From: a virus
Strand: one strand, 5' to 3'
Length of the DNA stretch: 64,000 bases
Virus record (IMG/VR): IMGVR_UViG_3300049846_003387
Span: 1 to 64,000 of that record
Below the pieces are notes generated by a model. It made no database searches and was not told where the DNA came from. It worked only from the letters and a program-made list of their open reading frames with translations. Positions 1 through 7,766 of the stretch are shown piece by piece (position 1 is the first letter of the stretch; each line of letters starts with the position of its first letter). Both the position numbers and the translations under genes were made by a program.

Positions 1-441
1 AATCATGATGGACTATCTAAAGGTAAACGAATCTACAGAGATCTTTTTGGAGAATTTAACTACTCTTTTATATATAAAGATATTAAATTTATTATGTGGA
101 ATAATAATTACCTTGAATGGGGTGAACCTGACTTTGATTGGCTAGAGCAAGAAGTACTCTCTCATTCAAGAGTTATCGTAATGTCACATCAACCTCCCTA
201 TTCTGATACTTTTAAGCCTCATCATGACGAAAGATGGAAAGAGATACGCAAACATTCTAGCTACATAGCCTCTTTGCATGGTCATGTTCATCACTACTCT
301 TATAAGTATGAAAAAGATACTCAAACCCATATTTTTACGGTAGATAGAGTTACAGGAACACATTATACTATCGTTACAGTTGGTGAAACTGATATAACTT
401 TACAAAACTGTACACCTCAGTGCCAGGGGAGAGATCAATGA
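1..441 (+). CDS. Calcineurin-like metallophosphoesterase, 5' end outside window
   Basis: The reading frame is open from the first base and ends at 441, so the N-terminus lies upstream. The visible part begins with NHDG, the second half of the GNHD metal-binding motif of calcineurin-like phosphoesterases. MSHQPPY follows about 60 residues later, and then LHGHVHHY, the family's GHxH metal motif. These ligands bind two metals for phosphomonoester or phosphodiester hydrolysis; the substrate cannot be told from sequence. Its stop overlaps the start of the next gene (ATGA), which suggests translational coupling. Family call is firm, function open. Confidence 0.85.
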   Translation, partial: NHDGLSKGKRIYRDLFGEFNYSFIYKDIKFIMWNNNYLEWGEPDFDWLEQEVLSHSRVIVMSHQPPYSDTFKPHHDERWKEIRKHSSYIASLHGHVHHYSYKYEKDTQTHIFTVDRVTGTHYTIVTVGETDITLQNCTPQCQGRDQ

Positions 442-953
442 AATCCTTAGTTATATTATTATACTTGGCCAGTTTTCTGGCATGTCGGTCCATGGATAGA
501 CCTATCTACCAACCAGATTCTTTGATTGTGCAATCAGGTTCGTATGCTGGTGCTATAGCTACAGGCGTTAGTTACAATATTGCTAATTATTATCGTCCTG
601 AATTCCTTATAGGATATACTCCACTTTTTATTACAAAATACGACATACTTTCTTTCACAATGAAAAATACTTTATATACATCTATTAAAGATTATACACT
701 ATATGCAGGATATCAATTTTTATATCTCCCTTTCGATTCGGATGTGTTTGTAATACAACCTTCTAGGTATCCAGATGATTATTATCCTCCTACAGCAATT
801 AGGACTGCTCCGTATCTAGGTTTGGAGTACGATAATTTTTATTTAGAATTTGCAGGTCTAGATCTCTATCTCGAAACCTACATGAGAAGTAATTTTAATA
901 TGAAGCTTCACGAGGTTGGAACCTATGGCATTGGATACAGATTCGCATACTAA
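438..953 (+). CDS. Exported, possibly outer-membrane beta-barrel protein
   Basis: A 171-residue protein with an N-terminal hydrophobic signal (MKSLVILLYLASFLAC). Cleavage could be by signal peptidase I, or by signal peptidase II at Cys16, but Phe at -3 is not a classical lipobox. The rest alternates aromatic and polar residues (GVSYNI, FLIGYTPLF, YAGYQFLYL) and ends in GIGYRFAY, like the aromatic last strand of outer-membrane barrels. I chose ATG 438 because it starts the signal peptide and overlaps the upstream stop. A cell-surface role such as superinfection exclusion is inference. The end overlaps the CCA-enzyme gene by 29 bases. Confidence 0.6.
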   Translation: MKSLVILLYLASFLACRSMDRPIYQPDSLIVQSGSYAGAIATGVSYNIANYYRPEFLIGYTPLFITKYDILSFTMKNTLYTSIKDYTLYAGYQFLYLPFDSDVFVIQPSRYPDDYYPPTAIRTAPYLGLEYDNFYLEFAGLDLYLETYMRSNFNMKLHEVGTYGIGYRFAY

Positions 954-2265
954 GTATGTAGATACTTCAAACATCGAAGAGCAATGGCGGGAAATTAGTC
1001 ATATTCTTGGATGTCTTGAGGCGTGGAATGGTTACAAGAGTCGCATTGTAGGGGGTTGTGTTAGGGATCTACACCTTGGTGTCACTCCAAAAGACATTGA
1101 TATAGCTACTGCTGCAACTCCAGATCAGGTGGCAGAGGTATTCAAGCATAATAAAATTATTCCCACAGGCTTGCAACATGGCACTATAACGTTAGTTCTG
1201 AAAAATAATCAATATGAAATCACAACACTTAGAGTTGACAAGGACTGCAACGGTCGTCATGCAACTGTAGAATATACAAATTCCTTTAAAGAAGACGCCC
1301 TTCGCCGTGATTTTACTATGAACGCTATGTCTATAGATATGAACGGTAGACTATACGATTATTTTGATGGAATAGGAGATTTAGAGAATAAAATAATCAG
1401 ATTTGTAGGTGATGCAAGACAAAGAATTCAAGAAGATTATCTGCGTATTATGCGGTTATTTCGATTTGCAAGTAATTACAATTTAAGCTATAGGCCAGAA
1501 GACTTGGAAGTTATAAAAGAACTTTGTCAGGGATTGCGAAATGTAAGTGCAGAGCGCATCACAGCAGAATTACTTAAAACACTAGGCAACCCTTGGACTT
1601 CAATTCATCACATAAGAAAAATGTATGATTTAGGAGTACTAAATATAGTCTTGCCAGAGTTTTCTTATGATTTTGCTGAAGAGCAAGTATCTAAGGTTTT
1701 TGTAGAAGGTATACCTGGATTTGCACCTCCACAATCGATAGATCCAATCATTTCGCTTGCCTTAATGCTACCAAACTCAACTTCTGCGGAAGATTTAGCA
1801 ATTCGCATGAAACTAACTAACAGGCAAAAAAAGATCCTAAGTCTAATCTTTTCACAACAAGCTGCTCCAGCTACAAGAGCAGATGGAATTGAAATAATGG
1901 AGAGATTATTTGAATTGACTAGATCAGCTGGAAATTTAAGTGATAAAGTAAATATAGGTTATTTTCTTGATGTTCGATTAAATGGGAATGGAGTCCTAAC
2001 TAAAATTGACTATCGAGGATCGTCCTACTTTGCCATCCCTTTTCAAGGCTCACACCTGCTCCAAGCTGGGATCTCTCCCGGAAAGCAAGTAGGAGAACTT
2101 TTAAAGTATTTAAAGTGGACATATCGCAACGGAATGTGGTATAATGTACCTGATATGTTGAACTGGATCAAATCTCTACAACAAGATTCCAACCTAGCAA
2201 TGGCCCTAATAGATCCAGAAGAGCATCGCAGAGAGATCGCTAGAATTATAGCAAATAATAAATAA
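925..2265 (+). CDS. cca: CCA-adding tRNA nucleotidyltransferase / poly(A) polymerase family
   Basis: A 446-residue class II polymerase-beta-type nucleotidyltransferase. The catalytic GG..RD signature (VGGCVRD, residues 42-48) is followed by KDIDIAT with the two carboxylates, then RRDFTMNAM (127-135) and the ED..RIMR..RF signature (170-181). Full length for the family. It would repair or complete tRNA 3' CCA ends; poly(A) polymerase is the main alternative. ATG 925 has GAGG nine bases upstream; an in-frame TTG at 916 is less likely. Some large phages encode this enzyme beside tRNA genes, but none is visible here, so it may maintain host tRNAs or tRNAs encoded elsewhere. Confidence 0.9.
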   Translation: MALDTDSHTKYVDTSNIEEQWREISHILGCLEAWNGYKSRIVGGCVRDLHLGVTPKDIDIATAATPDQVAEVFKHNKIIPTGLQHGTITLVLKNNQYEITTLRVDKDCNGRHATVEYTNSFKEDALRRDFTMNAMSIDMNGRLYDYFDGIGDLENKIIRFVGDARQRIQEDYLRIMRLFRFASNYNLSYRPEDLEVIKELCQGLRNVSAERITAELLKTLGNPWTSIHHIRKMYDLGVLNIVLPEFSYDFAEEQVSKVFVEGIPGFAPPQSIDPIISLALMLPNSTSAEDLAIRMKLTNRQKKILSLIFSQQAAPATRADGIEIMERLFELTRSAGNLSDKVNIGYFLDVRLNGNGVLTKIDYRGSSYFAIPFQGSHLLQAGISPGKQVGELLKYLKWTYRNGMWYNVPDMLNWIKSLQQDSNLAMALIDPEEHRREIARIIANNK

Positions 2266-2275
2266 GGAGATCCTT

Positions 2276-2545
2276 ATGTCTAATTTGGTAAGTCAGAGAA
2301 TTATTGAAAAAACAAAAAACTTTATTGTATGTCAAATGAGCGATGACTCCTATGCAGCTTTATACATTGAAGATAATAAATATTATTACAATAACAAAGA
2401 TCTAGCATTAGTACTAGGTAGAGTGCAGAAATTTGAAAAGGAACACAAGCATAAAGTCGAATTTGTTTCGCGTGGGGTTGAATCGCCAGACAACAATTGG
2501 GCAAAAGAGGCATTTCACAACATGACTGGTGGTCTCTTTAAGTGA
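2276..2545 (+). CDS. Hypothetical protein, 89 aa
   Basis: Small soluble protein that I do not recognise. It opens with a predicted helix, then a strand-rich part (FIVCQMSDDSYAALYIEDN) and a charged C-terminus. A strong ribosome site (AAGGAG) lies about nine bases before the ATG. Its stop overlaps the GTG start of the following zinc-finger gene, so the two are probably translated together. Confidence 0.7.
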   Translation: MSNLVSQRIIEKTKNFIVCQMSDDSYAALYIEDNKYYYNNKDLALVLGRVQKFEKEHKHKVEFVSRGVESPDNNWAKEAFHNMTGGLFK

Positions 2546-2937
2546 AAGTTTATAACAACTACTCAGTACAAGATGTGATCTGCAACAAATGTGCACAGTC
2601 TTTAAAGCGCACTTGGGATGGCTTGACTTCTTCGGATATACACACAGATATGTATGGTGTAAAAAGTATAGAATATACAGGTGGGTACCTATCAGGACCT
2701 CATATCCGCGATATGGATCATTTAGAATTTAGTATATGTGAAAATTGTTTAGGAGACTTTGTTCAGTCTTTCAAGTTGAGTCCACGAGATTCTCTATGGA
2801 ATAGAGATAGTCTACAAGCAATATTTCAAGCTCAAACCATCGCTGAACTCGCTGTCTATCTTACTGATGAGAACCTTCAAGTAAGGCAATATGCGACAGC
2901 TAGAATTGAGCATCTGCAAAAAGGAGAAGAAAAATGA
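2542..2937 (+). CDS. Zinc-finger plus HEAT-like small protein
   Basis: A 131-residue protein starting at GTG overlapping the previous stop. The N-terminal half carries CNKC (13-16) and later CENC, a probable zinc site. The last 40 residues (AQTIAELAVYLTDENLQVRQ) resemble one HEAT-like helical hairpin and closely match the C-terminus of the protein at 5217-5570, although the N-terminal halves of the two are unrelated. It ends with ATGA overlap to the next gene. Function unknown. Confidence 0.65.
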   Translation: MKVYNNYSVQDVICNKCAQSLKRTWDGLTSSDIHTDMYGVKSIEYTGGYLSGPHIRDMDHLEFSICENCLGDFVQSFKLSPRDSLWNRDSLQAIFQAQTIAELAVYLTDENLQVRQYATARIEHLQKGEEK

Positions 2938-3191
2938 TATTTCCTAAGGTAAATGTTCAGGAATGGAAGCGCAAGTATAATATTCAGACTTATACTGTGA
3001 AATGTAAACGATGCGCAGCTTCAAATAGCCCAATTAAACCCTTCGTAACCTCTACTTCTATTGGTCTACTTACAGAATCGTGCTACAACTGTCATGCCCC
3101 CTTACGCTTAAGTTCTTCAGTTCCACGAACAGGAGTAGCTTCCAAGGAATGGAATGACATTATGTCTGGGATTATAGATCCAAACTTGTAA
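2934..3191 (+). CDS. Small CxxC zinc-binding protein, paralogue of 9448-9669
   Basis: An 85-residue protein with two cysteine pairs, CKRC and CYNC, about 26 residues apart, forming a probable zinc ribbon. The opening pattern (MIFP, then W..KYNI, then CxxC, then KPF) recurs in the protein at 9448-9669 (MIYP, W..KYNI, CEEC, KPY), so the two are paralogues 6.5 kb apart. Starts at ATG within ATGA overlap with the gene before. No function assigned; nucleic-acid or protein binding is plausible. Confidence 0.65.
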   Translation: MIFPKVNVQEWKRKYNIQTYTVKCKRCAASNSPIKPFVTSTSIGLLTESCYNCHAPLRLSSSVPRTGVASKEWNDIMSGIIDPNL

Positions 3192-3200
3192 GGTGGTTTT

Positions 3201-3758
3201 ATGTCTAAAAAAAGAATTATTGAACAAATTCTTCACAGAAGAGCAAGAAAACTTAAGTGGTACAATAATCCAGAATACTGGACAAAGAGTTTTAAAAACT
3301 TCAAATCTTTCTTCGTAAAGGATAGGCCTTGGTACAAATCCTTGGCTGAATATATTTATTTAGAAAATAGTATCTTTAATTTTTTCCATAGATATTATAG
3401 AGCTGTATATAGGTTTTTTGAGAACATAATAAGAGTTGCCAAATGGCTTCCCATTCTTTGGAGAGATAGGGATTTTGATTATGCATTTTTCTGGCCAATT
3501 CTCAGAAAAAAAATCGAAAACATGGACAAAGTCATAACCAATGGCTCTTCTGCAACGAACCTTACTGTTAAGGCTGAGCTCATGTATGTGAGAGCTCTAT
3601 TGGAAAGAATAGAATCATTTGATTATTACAAGGAAGTTCAAAACAATACTCCTTCTAATTCTTCGTCTAATATTTTTGCAGATGAGAATCTTCGACAAGA
3701 AGACATAGAAAAGCTTTTCGCATTTATGGCAAAAAACCACACAAAATGGTGGGATTAA
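3201..3758 (+). CDS. Hypothetical basic/aromatic protein, cassette copy 1 gene A
   Basis: A 185-residue protein rich in Arg, Lys, Trp, Tyr and Phe with a conserved core (WLPILWRDRDFDYAFFWPIL, then RKKIENM). By eye about two thirds of residues match the protein at 5580-6128, including the ends (MSKK..., ...KWWD). I recall similar W.DRDFDY proteins in other phage genomes without assigned function. It heads a three-gene cassette found twice here. ATG has a weak GGTGG ribosome site. Function unknown. Confidence 0.75.
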   Translation: MSKKRIIEQILHRRARKLKWYNNPEYWTKSFKNFKSFFVKDRPWYKSLAEYIYLENSIFNFFHRYYRAVYRFFENIIRVAKWLPILWRDRDFDYAFFWPILRKKIENMDKVITNGSSATNLTVKAELMYVRALLERIESFDYYKEVQNNTPSNSSSNIFADENLRQEDIEKLFAFMAKNHTKWWD

Positions 3759-3759
3759 A

Positions 3760-4107
3760 ATGGATCAATTTGCATATGATTTTTATCAAAAAATGGGGCT
3801 CGTAGAGGTTTCCTTAGAAGAAGTGAATAATCCTGATCCATATTGGTCGGGGACGTTTTCCCACATTCCTTTTGTCTTCGCTTCATCCGAAGAAATTATT
3901 CATATAGCTAAGATCTTTGCTCTTGTCTATCTTGAAGATAGTCCGGATAATAGTAAGGACAAGTATAAGACAAAAATCAAAAATGGGATATCCTTTCTTG
4001 CTCAAAATCCTGCTGAAGCGTTGCTATCAGAGCAACCTTTAATACGAGAAATCGCTTCTTTTATTTACAATAATAAGGACAAAAAATGGTCAGATACACA
4101 ACAATAG
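3760..4107 (+). CDS. Hypothetical protein, cassette copy 1 gene B
   Basis: A 115-residue protein paralogous to that at 6131-6460 (shared MDQFA, KMGL.EVSLEEVN, EALLSEQPLIREIA). Copy 2 stops after KDKK, but here the frame reads on for six more residues (WSDTQQ) because the stop-start junction was altered, so the next gene now overlaps it by 22 bases. No known domain recognised. Confidence 0.7.
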   Translation: MDQFAYDFYQKMGLVEVSLEEVNNPDPYWSGTFSHIPFVFASSEEIIHIAKIFALVYLEDSPDNSKDKYKTKIKNGISFLAQNPAEALLSEQPLIREIASFIYNNKDKKWSDTQQ

Positions 4108-4535
4108 CATTAATCTTTTTCTCAACTGCTATAGTAGCTAAATCTACTTCCTCCAATCAACCTTCATCTGAATTTAATACTTGGTTGAATACACAGTATC
4201 AGGCTATCAATAATCCCTTGCAGTTTGTCTGCACACAGGCTTGCGCCCAGCAGCATCTAACTTGCTCCTTTAAGTTCTATCTCGATAAGCGCAATAGGTC
4301 TTCTCAAGTTTCTGATCAACAATGCTTAGCTCTGCAACAAGCATGTATTACAAAATGTATTCAAGGATTACTTCAGTCTGGAGGAGAAACTCCTACTTCA
4401 GGAGGAGGAGGTAGTAGTGGAGGGGGAGGGAGTGGAACTCCAAGTGGCGATGATGTCGTGACTCCTCCAGATCAAGATCCTACAGACGATGAAACATCCA
4501 CCCCCGGTGATCCTAATCAACCACCAGTTTTATAA
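4086..4535 (+). CDS. Exported Cys-containing protein with Gly/Ser/Pro tail, copy 1 gene C
   Basis: A 149-residue protein with a Sec signal peptide (VRYTTIALIFFSTAIVA) followed by a mature domain with six cysteines (CTQAC, TCSF, QQC, ACITKC) likely disulphide-bonded outside the cytoplasm. A low-complexity Gly/Ser stretch follows, then an acidic Pro-rich end (VVTPPDQDPTDDE). The paralogue at 6461-6922 keeps the signal, the cysteines and the tail. Export of a phage protein in two diverged copies suggests a role at the cell envelope, for example blocking adsorption or acting in lysis; this is inference. Confidence 0.7.
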   Translation: MVRYTTIALIFFSTAIVAKSTSSNQPSSEFNTWLNTQYQAINNPLQFVCTQACAQQHLTCSFKFYLDKRNRSSQVSDQQCLALQQACITKCIQGLLQSGGETPTSGGGGSSGGGGSGTPSGDDVVTPPDQDPTDDETSTPGDPNQPPVL

Positions 4536-4546
4536 AGGATGAAATT

Positions 4547-4795
4547 ATGAAATCAGGTGATTTAGTTATGCTCCAATCAGGTGGACCAACAATGACGTTA
4601 GGTAGACCTACTCTTGAATACCAAGAAGGTAGCTCCCCGAGTGTTTCTTCTGAACTATATAGATGTCATTGGTTTGAGGACAATAGGTTATTTTCAGGTG
4701 ACTTCTTCATAGAAGAATTGTCTCTTGTTAAGTTTTTTTCTCGTGGCGAAATTCAAGAAGTACTCCAGCCTCTCCTAGATAATCCCCCTTATTGA
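4547..4795 (+). CDS. DUF2158/YodC-like small protein
   Basis: An 82-residue protein that opens MKSGDLVMLQSGGPTMTL and continues to a YRCHWFEDN box. This SH3-like layout (hydrophobic strand, SGGP.MT, then CxWF) is that of the YodC/DUF2158 family, whose function is unknown. A paralogue lies at 7767-7970. It directly follows cassette copy 1, as the paralogue follows copy 2 a little further on. The C-terminus is longer than usual for the family. Confidence 0.75.
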   Translation: MKSGDLVMLQSGGPTMTLGRPTLEYQEGSSPSVSSELYRCHWFEDNRLFSGDFFIEELSLVKFFSRGEIQEVLQPLLDNPPY

Positions 4796-4807
4796 GTGAG
4801 AATAATA

Positions 4808-5209
4808 ATGAAACCCTCATTTGCTGCTGAACTTAGTACTCTTATGATCAAATATGGTTTCGATCCTCCTCAAAAGGGTGAGATCAATTGGGAGGAGCCT
4901 GTACTTAATTTTATTAAGTATCTTGATGAACATACAATGTTAGAGGCTGATATTAATGAAATCAAGGAACTAGAAAAGATTAATGATATCACCCCTACTA
5001 TCGATCTTAAGGATTGGCCAGAGTTCGTCGAACGTACTTTAGAATTGCTTTTGTTACAACGCAAGGAATTAATTTTTAAAAGAAATGTATATGTGGAAAA
5101 GCCCTTCTATCTTTATCGTTTTTGGCTACACAAACACGTACGTACAATTGATAATCTGATCGACAACGTAGATTCAGATATTAGTTATTTTAGATCTTTC
5201 TTAAAATAG
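4808..5209 (+). CDS. Hypothetical protein, 133 aa
   Basis: Mostly helical, acidic in the first half and basic in the second, with no domain I recognise. An in-frame GTG at 4796 touches the previous stop, but ATG 4808 follows a GTGAG-like ribosome site and is preferred. It lies between the two copies of the duplicated cassette and has no counterpart after the second copy. Confidence 0.6.
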   Translation: MKPSFAAELSTLMIKYGFDPPQKGEINWEEPVLNFIKYLDEHTMLEADINEIKELEKINDITPTIDLKDWPEFVERTLELLLLQRKELIFKRNVYVEKPFYLYRFWLHKHVRTIDNLIDNVDSDISYFRSFLK

Positions 5210-5216
5210 GCTTAAT

Positions 5217-5570
5217 ATGATATCAGTAGAGTCTTTATTGAAGGAATGCAGAAATTCAATTTCAATTGAAAAAGCGCATCTATTGATGAATAGTATATCG
5301 TTTGACGACAACCAAGCAGTAATTGTAGAATATCTTTTAAATGAAGAACTTACTACAACCCAAAAACTTGTATTGTTAGATGGGCTCATTGGGACAGATT
5401 TTAGTCTTCGACGTTACGGAGACGAATCAGAAGAGAAAGTGAGAGCTGTAATGCTTGCGATAAATAAAGCTCAAACTATTGAAGAATTAGCTATTCATCT
5501 CACTGATGAGTCGTCTCAAGTAAGAAGTTATGCTACTGCAAAAATAGAACAACTTCAAAAAAATCCTTGA
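5217..5570 (+). CDS. HEAT-like small protein
   Basis: A 117-residue helical protein. Its last 40 residues (AQTIEELAIHLTDESSQVRS) match the C-terminus of the zinc-finger protein at 2542-2937, but it lacks that protein's cysteine pairs. The spacing of Leu, VR and Ala is that of one HEAT-like repeat. It stands directly before cassette copy 2, in the same relative position as the 2542-3191 genes before copy 1, so the duplicated unit may once have included this module. Function unknown. Confidence 0.65.
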   Translation: MISVESLLKECRNSISIEKAHLLMNSISFDDNQAVIVEYLLNEELTTTQKLVLLDGLIGTDFSLRRYGDESEEKVRAVMLAINKAQTIEELAIHLTDESSQVRSYATAKIEQLQKNP

Positions 5571-5579
5571 AGGAATCAA

Positions 5580-6128
5580 ATGTCTAAGAAGAAAAATAAA
5601 CATTCTCTTTTCCACCGCAAAAAAAGAAAACTAAAGTGGTATTCTAGTAGAGAGTATTGGCAACAAAATTATGCAACTTTTAAATCTTTTTTTGAAGAAG
5701 ATCGTCCTTGGTATAAATCTTTAGCACAATATATTTATTTAGAAAATAGCATTTTCAATTTTTTCTATAAGCGTTACCGAATTATAGCTAACTTCTCTTA
5801 TAATGTAGGTAGGGTTTATAAGTGGCTTCCCATTCTATGGAATGATCGTGATTTTGATTATGCCTTTTTGTGGCCCATTCTTCGTAAAAAAATCGAAAAC
5901 ATGGAAAAGGTAATATCAAATGGATCTTCAGCAACAAGACTTACAGTTAAAGCTGAACTTCTTTACGTAAGATTGCTTCTTGAGAGGATAGAAGCAGGGG
6001 ATTACGATGATGAAGAAACTACAGATCAATCTTCCAATAGTATTTTTATAGAAGAACTACATCAACAAGAAGAAATAGAAAAGCTCTTTACGTTTATGGC
6101 AAAACATCACAGAAAGTGGTGGGATTAA
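5580..6128 (+). CDS. Hypothetical basic/aromatic protein, cassette copy 2 gene A
   Basis: A 182-residue paralogue of the protein at 3201-3758, with the same WLPILW.DRDFDYAF.WPIL core and KWWD end. The differences lie mainly in the N-terminal tail and in the acidic linker before the last helix. Function unknown; keeping two diverged copies argues that both are made. Confidence 0.75.
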   Translation: MSKKKNKHSLFHRKKRKLKWYSSREYWQQNYATFKSFFEEDRPWYKSLAQYIYLENSIFNFFYKRYRIIANFSYNVGRVYKWLPILWNDRDFDYAFLWPILRKKIENMEKVISNGSSATRLTVKAELLYVRLLLERIEAGDYDDEETTDQSSNSIFIEELHQQEEIEKLFTFMAKHHRKWWD

Positions 6129-6130
6129 CA

Positions 6131-6460
6131 ATGGACCAATTTGCTCATACATTTTATACAAAAATGGGGCTTATGGAGGTATCTCTTGAAGAGGTTAATA
6201 GTATTGATCCAAATTGGATAGGAAGTTTTTCTCACGTTCCTTTTCTTTATTCATCTCCAGACGAGATCCTTCACATAGCAAAAATGTTTGCTCTTGTTTA
6301 TCTTCAGGACAAACCTGATAATAGTGAAGATAAATATAAGACCAAAATAAAAGAAGGCGTAGCATTTATTAATGAGAACTACACCGAAGCTCTTTTATCA
6401 GAGCAACCTTTAATACGCGAAATCGCTGCTTACGTTTATAATCATAAGGATAAAAAATAA
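6131..6460 (+). CDS. Hypothetical protein, cassette copy 2 gene B
   Basis: A 109-residue paralogue of the protein at 3760-4107. I set the start at ATG 6131 because it aligns with the first copy (MDQFA...KMGL); an upstream in-frame ATG at 6116 lies inside the previous gene's end. The stop at 6460 is followed at once by the ATG of gene C, the presumed ancestral arrangement that is distorted in copy 1. No domain recognised. Confidence 0.7.
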   Translation: MDQFAHTFYTKMGLMEVSLEEVNSIDPNWIGSFSHVPFLYSSPDEILHIAKMFALVYLQDKPDNSEDKYKTKIKEGVAFINENYTEALLSEQPLIREIAAYVYNHKDKK

Positions 6461-6922
6461 ATGATCAAATATACATCAATTTGCCTAGTACTATGTTCGA
6501 GTGCACTCACTGCTCAATCCAAGAAATCTACATCAGACTTTGATGCTTGGTTAAGTTCTCAGTATGAAGCAATTAATGATCCTGTAGAATTTGTATGTAC
6601 TCAGGCTTGTACACTACAATATAGTTCATGCCTATCAAAATTTCATTTTAATAATAAAAAACCAAAAAAATTCGCAGAACTTCCCAATAGTCCTCAATGC
6701 ACCTCCTTATGGGAATCTTGCAATACCAAATGTGTGCAAGGCTTAGCAAACTCTACTACAAATTCAGGTGGTTCTTCTGGTGGATCTACAGATAGTGGAG
6801 GTTCAGATGGAGGTGGATCCGGCGGCTCAAATGGCGGTGATGTAGTTACACCTCCTGATACAGATCCTACTGACGACGAAACAAACAACTCAGGTGGCTC
6901 AGATCAGCCTCCTGTTCTTTAA
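6461..6922 (+). CDS. Exported Cys-containing protein with Gly/Ser tail, copy 2 gene C
   Basis: A 153-residue paralogue of the protein at 4086-4535. It has a signal peptide (YTSICLVLCSSALTAQ), a mature domain with CTQAC, a central cysteine and ESCNTKC, then a long Gly/Ser/Asp stretch and VVTPPDTDPTDDE. The last 42 bases of this gene plus four more are repeated exactly at 7247-7292, beyond the next gene. Envelope location is likely; function unknown. Confidence 0.7.
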   Translation: MIKYTSICLVLCSSALTAQSKKSTSDFDAWLSSQYEAINDPVEFVCTQACTLQYSSCLSKFHFNNKKPKKFAELPNSPQCTSLWESCNTKCVQGLANSTTNSGGSSGGSTDSGGSDGGGSGGSNGGDVVTPPDTDPTDDETNNSGGSDQPPVL

Positions 6923-6926
6923 GAAA
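6881..6926 (+). repeat. 46-base perfect direct repeat, left copy
   Basis: Begins ACAAACAACTCAGGTGGCTC and covers the last codons and stop of exported-protein copy 2. Identical to 7247-7292. Confidence 0.95.
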
Positions 6927-6952
6927 TGCAATCGTCTAAAGTAGGAGAGAAA

Positions 6953-7243
6953 ATGAAATTAGATAAGAAGGCAATTGAAAAGCTAGATAGTATCTGTAAA
7001 ATTGCAGAATCTATGCCAAAGAAGAATAGAGATTTCTTACAAAACTGCATTAATCGTATCGTAATTTCTATAAAATCTTCTAACGAAGAAGAATTAAAAA
7101 AATCTAAAGAAGAGATGGTCAAATTCTGCGAGAAGAATCCATCAAAAGAGAGTATGTCTCTTTTGATTTGTCTTCTTATGTTTTTCAATGTACCGTCTCG
7201 TAATGTACTACGAGTTGTAAATGAAGAAGATCTTAGAAATTGA
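6953..7243 (+). CDS. Hypothetical helical protein inside a repeat-flanked insertion
   Basis: A 96-residue Lys/Glu-rich helical protein (start MKLDKKAIEKLDSI). ATG 6953 follows AGGAGAG at proper spacing; an in-frame ATG at 6926 would overlap the repeat and lacks a ribosome site. The gene lies exactly between two 46-base perfect direct repeats, so it looks like a late arrival in the cluster. No family recognised. Confidence 0.65.
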   Translation: MKLDKKAIEKLDSICKIAESMPKKNRDFLQNCINRIVISIKSSNEEELKKSKEEMVKFCEKNPSKESMSLLICLLMFFNVPSRNVLRVVNEEDLRN

Positions 7244-7246
7244 TGA

Positions 7247-7292
7247 CAAACAACTCAGGTGGCTCAGATCAGCCTCCTGTTCTTTAAGAAAG
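7247..7292 (+). repeat. 46-base perfect direct repeat, right copy
   Basis: Identical to 6881-6926 but outside any gene; it is a displaced copy of the 3' end of the exported-protein gene and lies 366 bases downstream. Confidence 0.95.
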
Positions 7293-7302
7293 GCAAACTT
7301 AG

Positions 7303-7755
7303 ATGTCCAAAGTATTAAGAGAATCTCTTCTATCTCAATTTGAAGAATTCATTTCCTCTATCTTAGAGAATGACAAGCAAAGGCTTTTAAATTCTTTACC
7401 TCCTTCCTCTCAACATCTCAAGAAAAGCAAGAATAAAGAAAGAAAGAGTGAAGATATTGAGGTAAAAACTTCCAACAATCATACACATACAGGCTACCGA
7501 CGTAAAAAAGATGGTCGTTCAGTCATTTATGAACGAAGAGAAGCAGTAGAAAGACATCTAGCTCGTCGTAACTACACCATTCCTCATGAGAAATTGAAAG
7601 GAAGTAAGCCTCTAAAGTCAGATGGACACTTTACTGACCAGAAGTATGGTGAAGCTCAAAGCCAAGCTTGGAATGCTGTAGCTGACAATCTAAATGCATC
7701 CGTAAAAGAAAATCAAAAGAGAATTGACGAAATCTTTAAAGATTTTATAAAATAA
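7303..7755 (+). CDS. Hypothetical basic protein, 150 aa
   Basis: The N-terminal helix (SLLSQFEEFISSILENDKQR) leads into a Lys/Ser-rich linker, then a compact basic segment (GYRRKKDGRSVIYERREAVE), then a C-terminal helix. The charge suggests nucleic-acid binding, but no known domain is recognised. It has its own ribosome site, and the second 46-base repeat ends 11 bases before the ATG. Confidence 0.65.
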   Translation: MSKVLRESLLSQFEEFISSILENDKQRLLNSLPPSSQHLKKSKNKERKSEDIEVKTSNNHTHTGYRRKKDGRSVIYERREAVERHLARRNYTIPHEKLKGSKPLKSDGHFTDQKYGEAQSQAWNAVADNLNASVKENQKRIDEIFKDFIK

Positions 7756-7766
7756 GGAGAAAAATT

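Larger units (their letters stand above)
3201..4535 (+). repeat. Duplicated three-gene cassette, copy 1
   Basis: Genes A, B and C at 3201-3758, 3760-4107 and 4086-4535 correspond in order to those at 5580-6128, 6131-6460 and 6461-6922. The copies are diverged, so the duplication is old. A YodC-like gene follows both copies, directly here and after two inserted genes in copy 2. Confidence 0.85.
5580..6922 (+). repeat. Duplicated three-gene cassette, copy 2
   Basis: Second copy of the A-B-C cassette in the same orientation, 1 kb after copy 1. Gene B here has its own stop just before gene C, which looks like the older arrangement. Confidence 0.85.
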
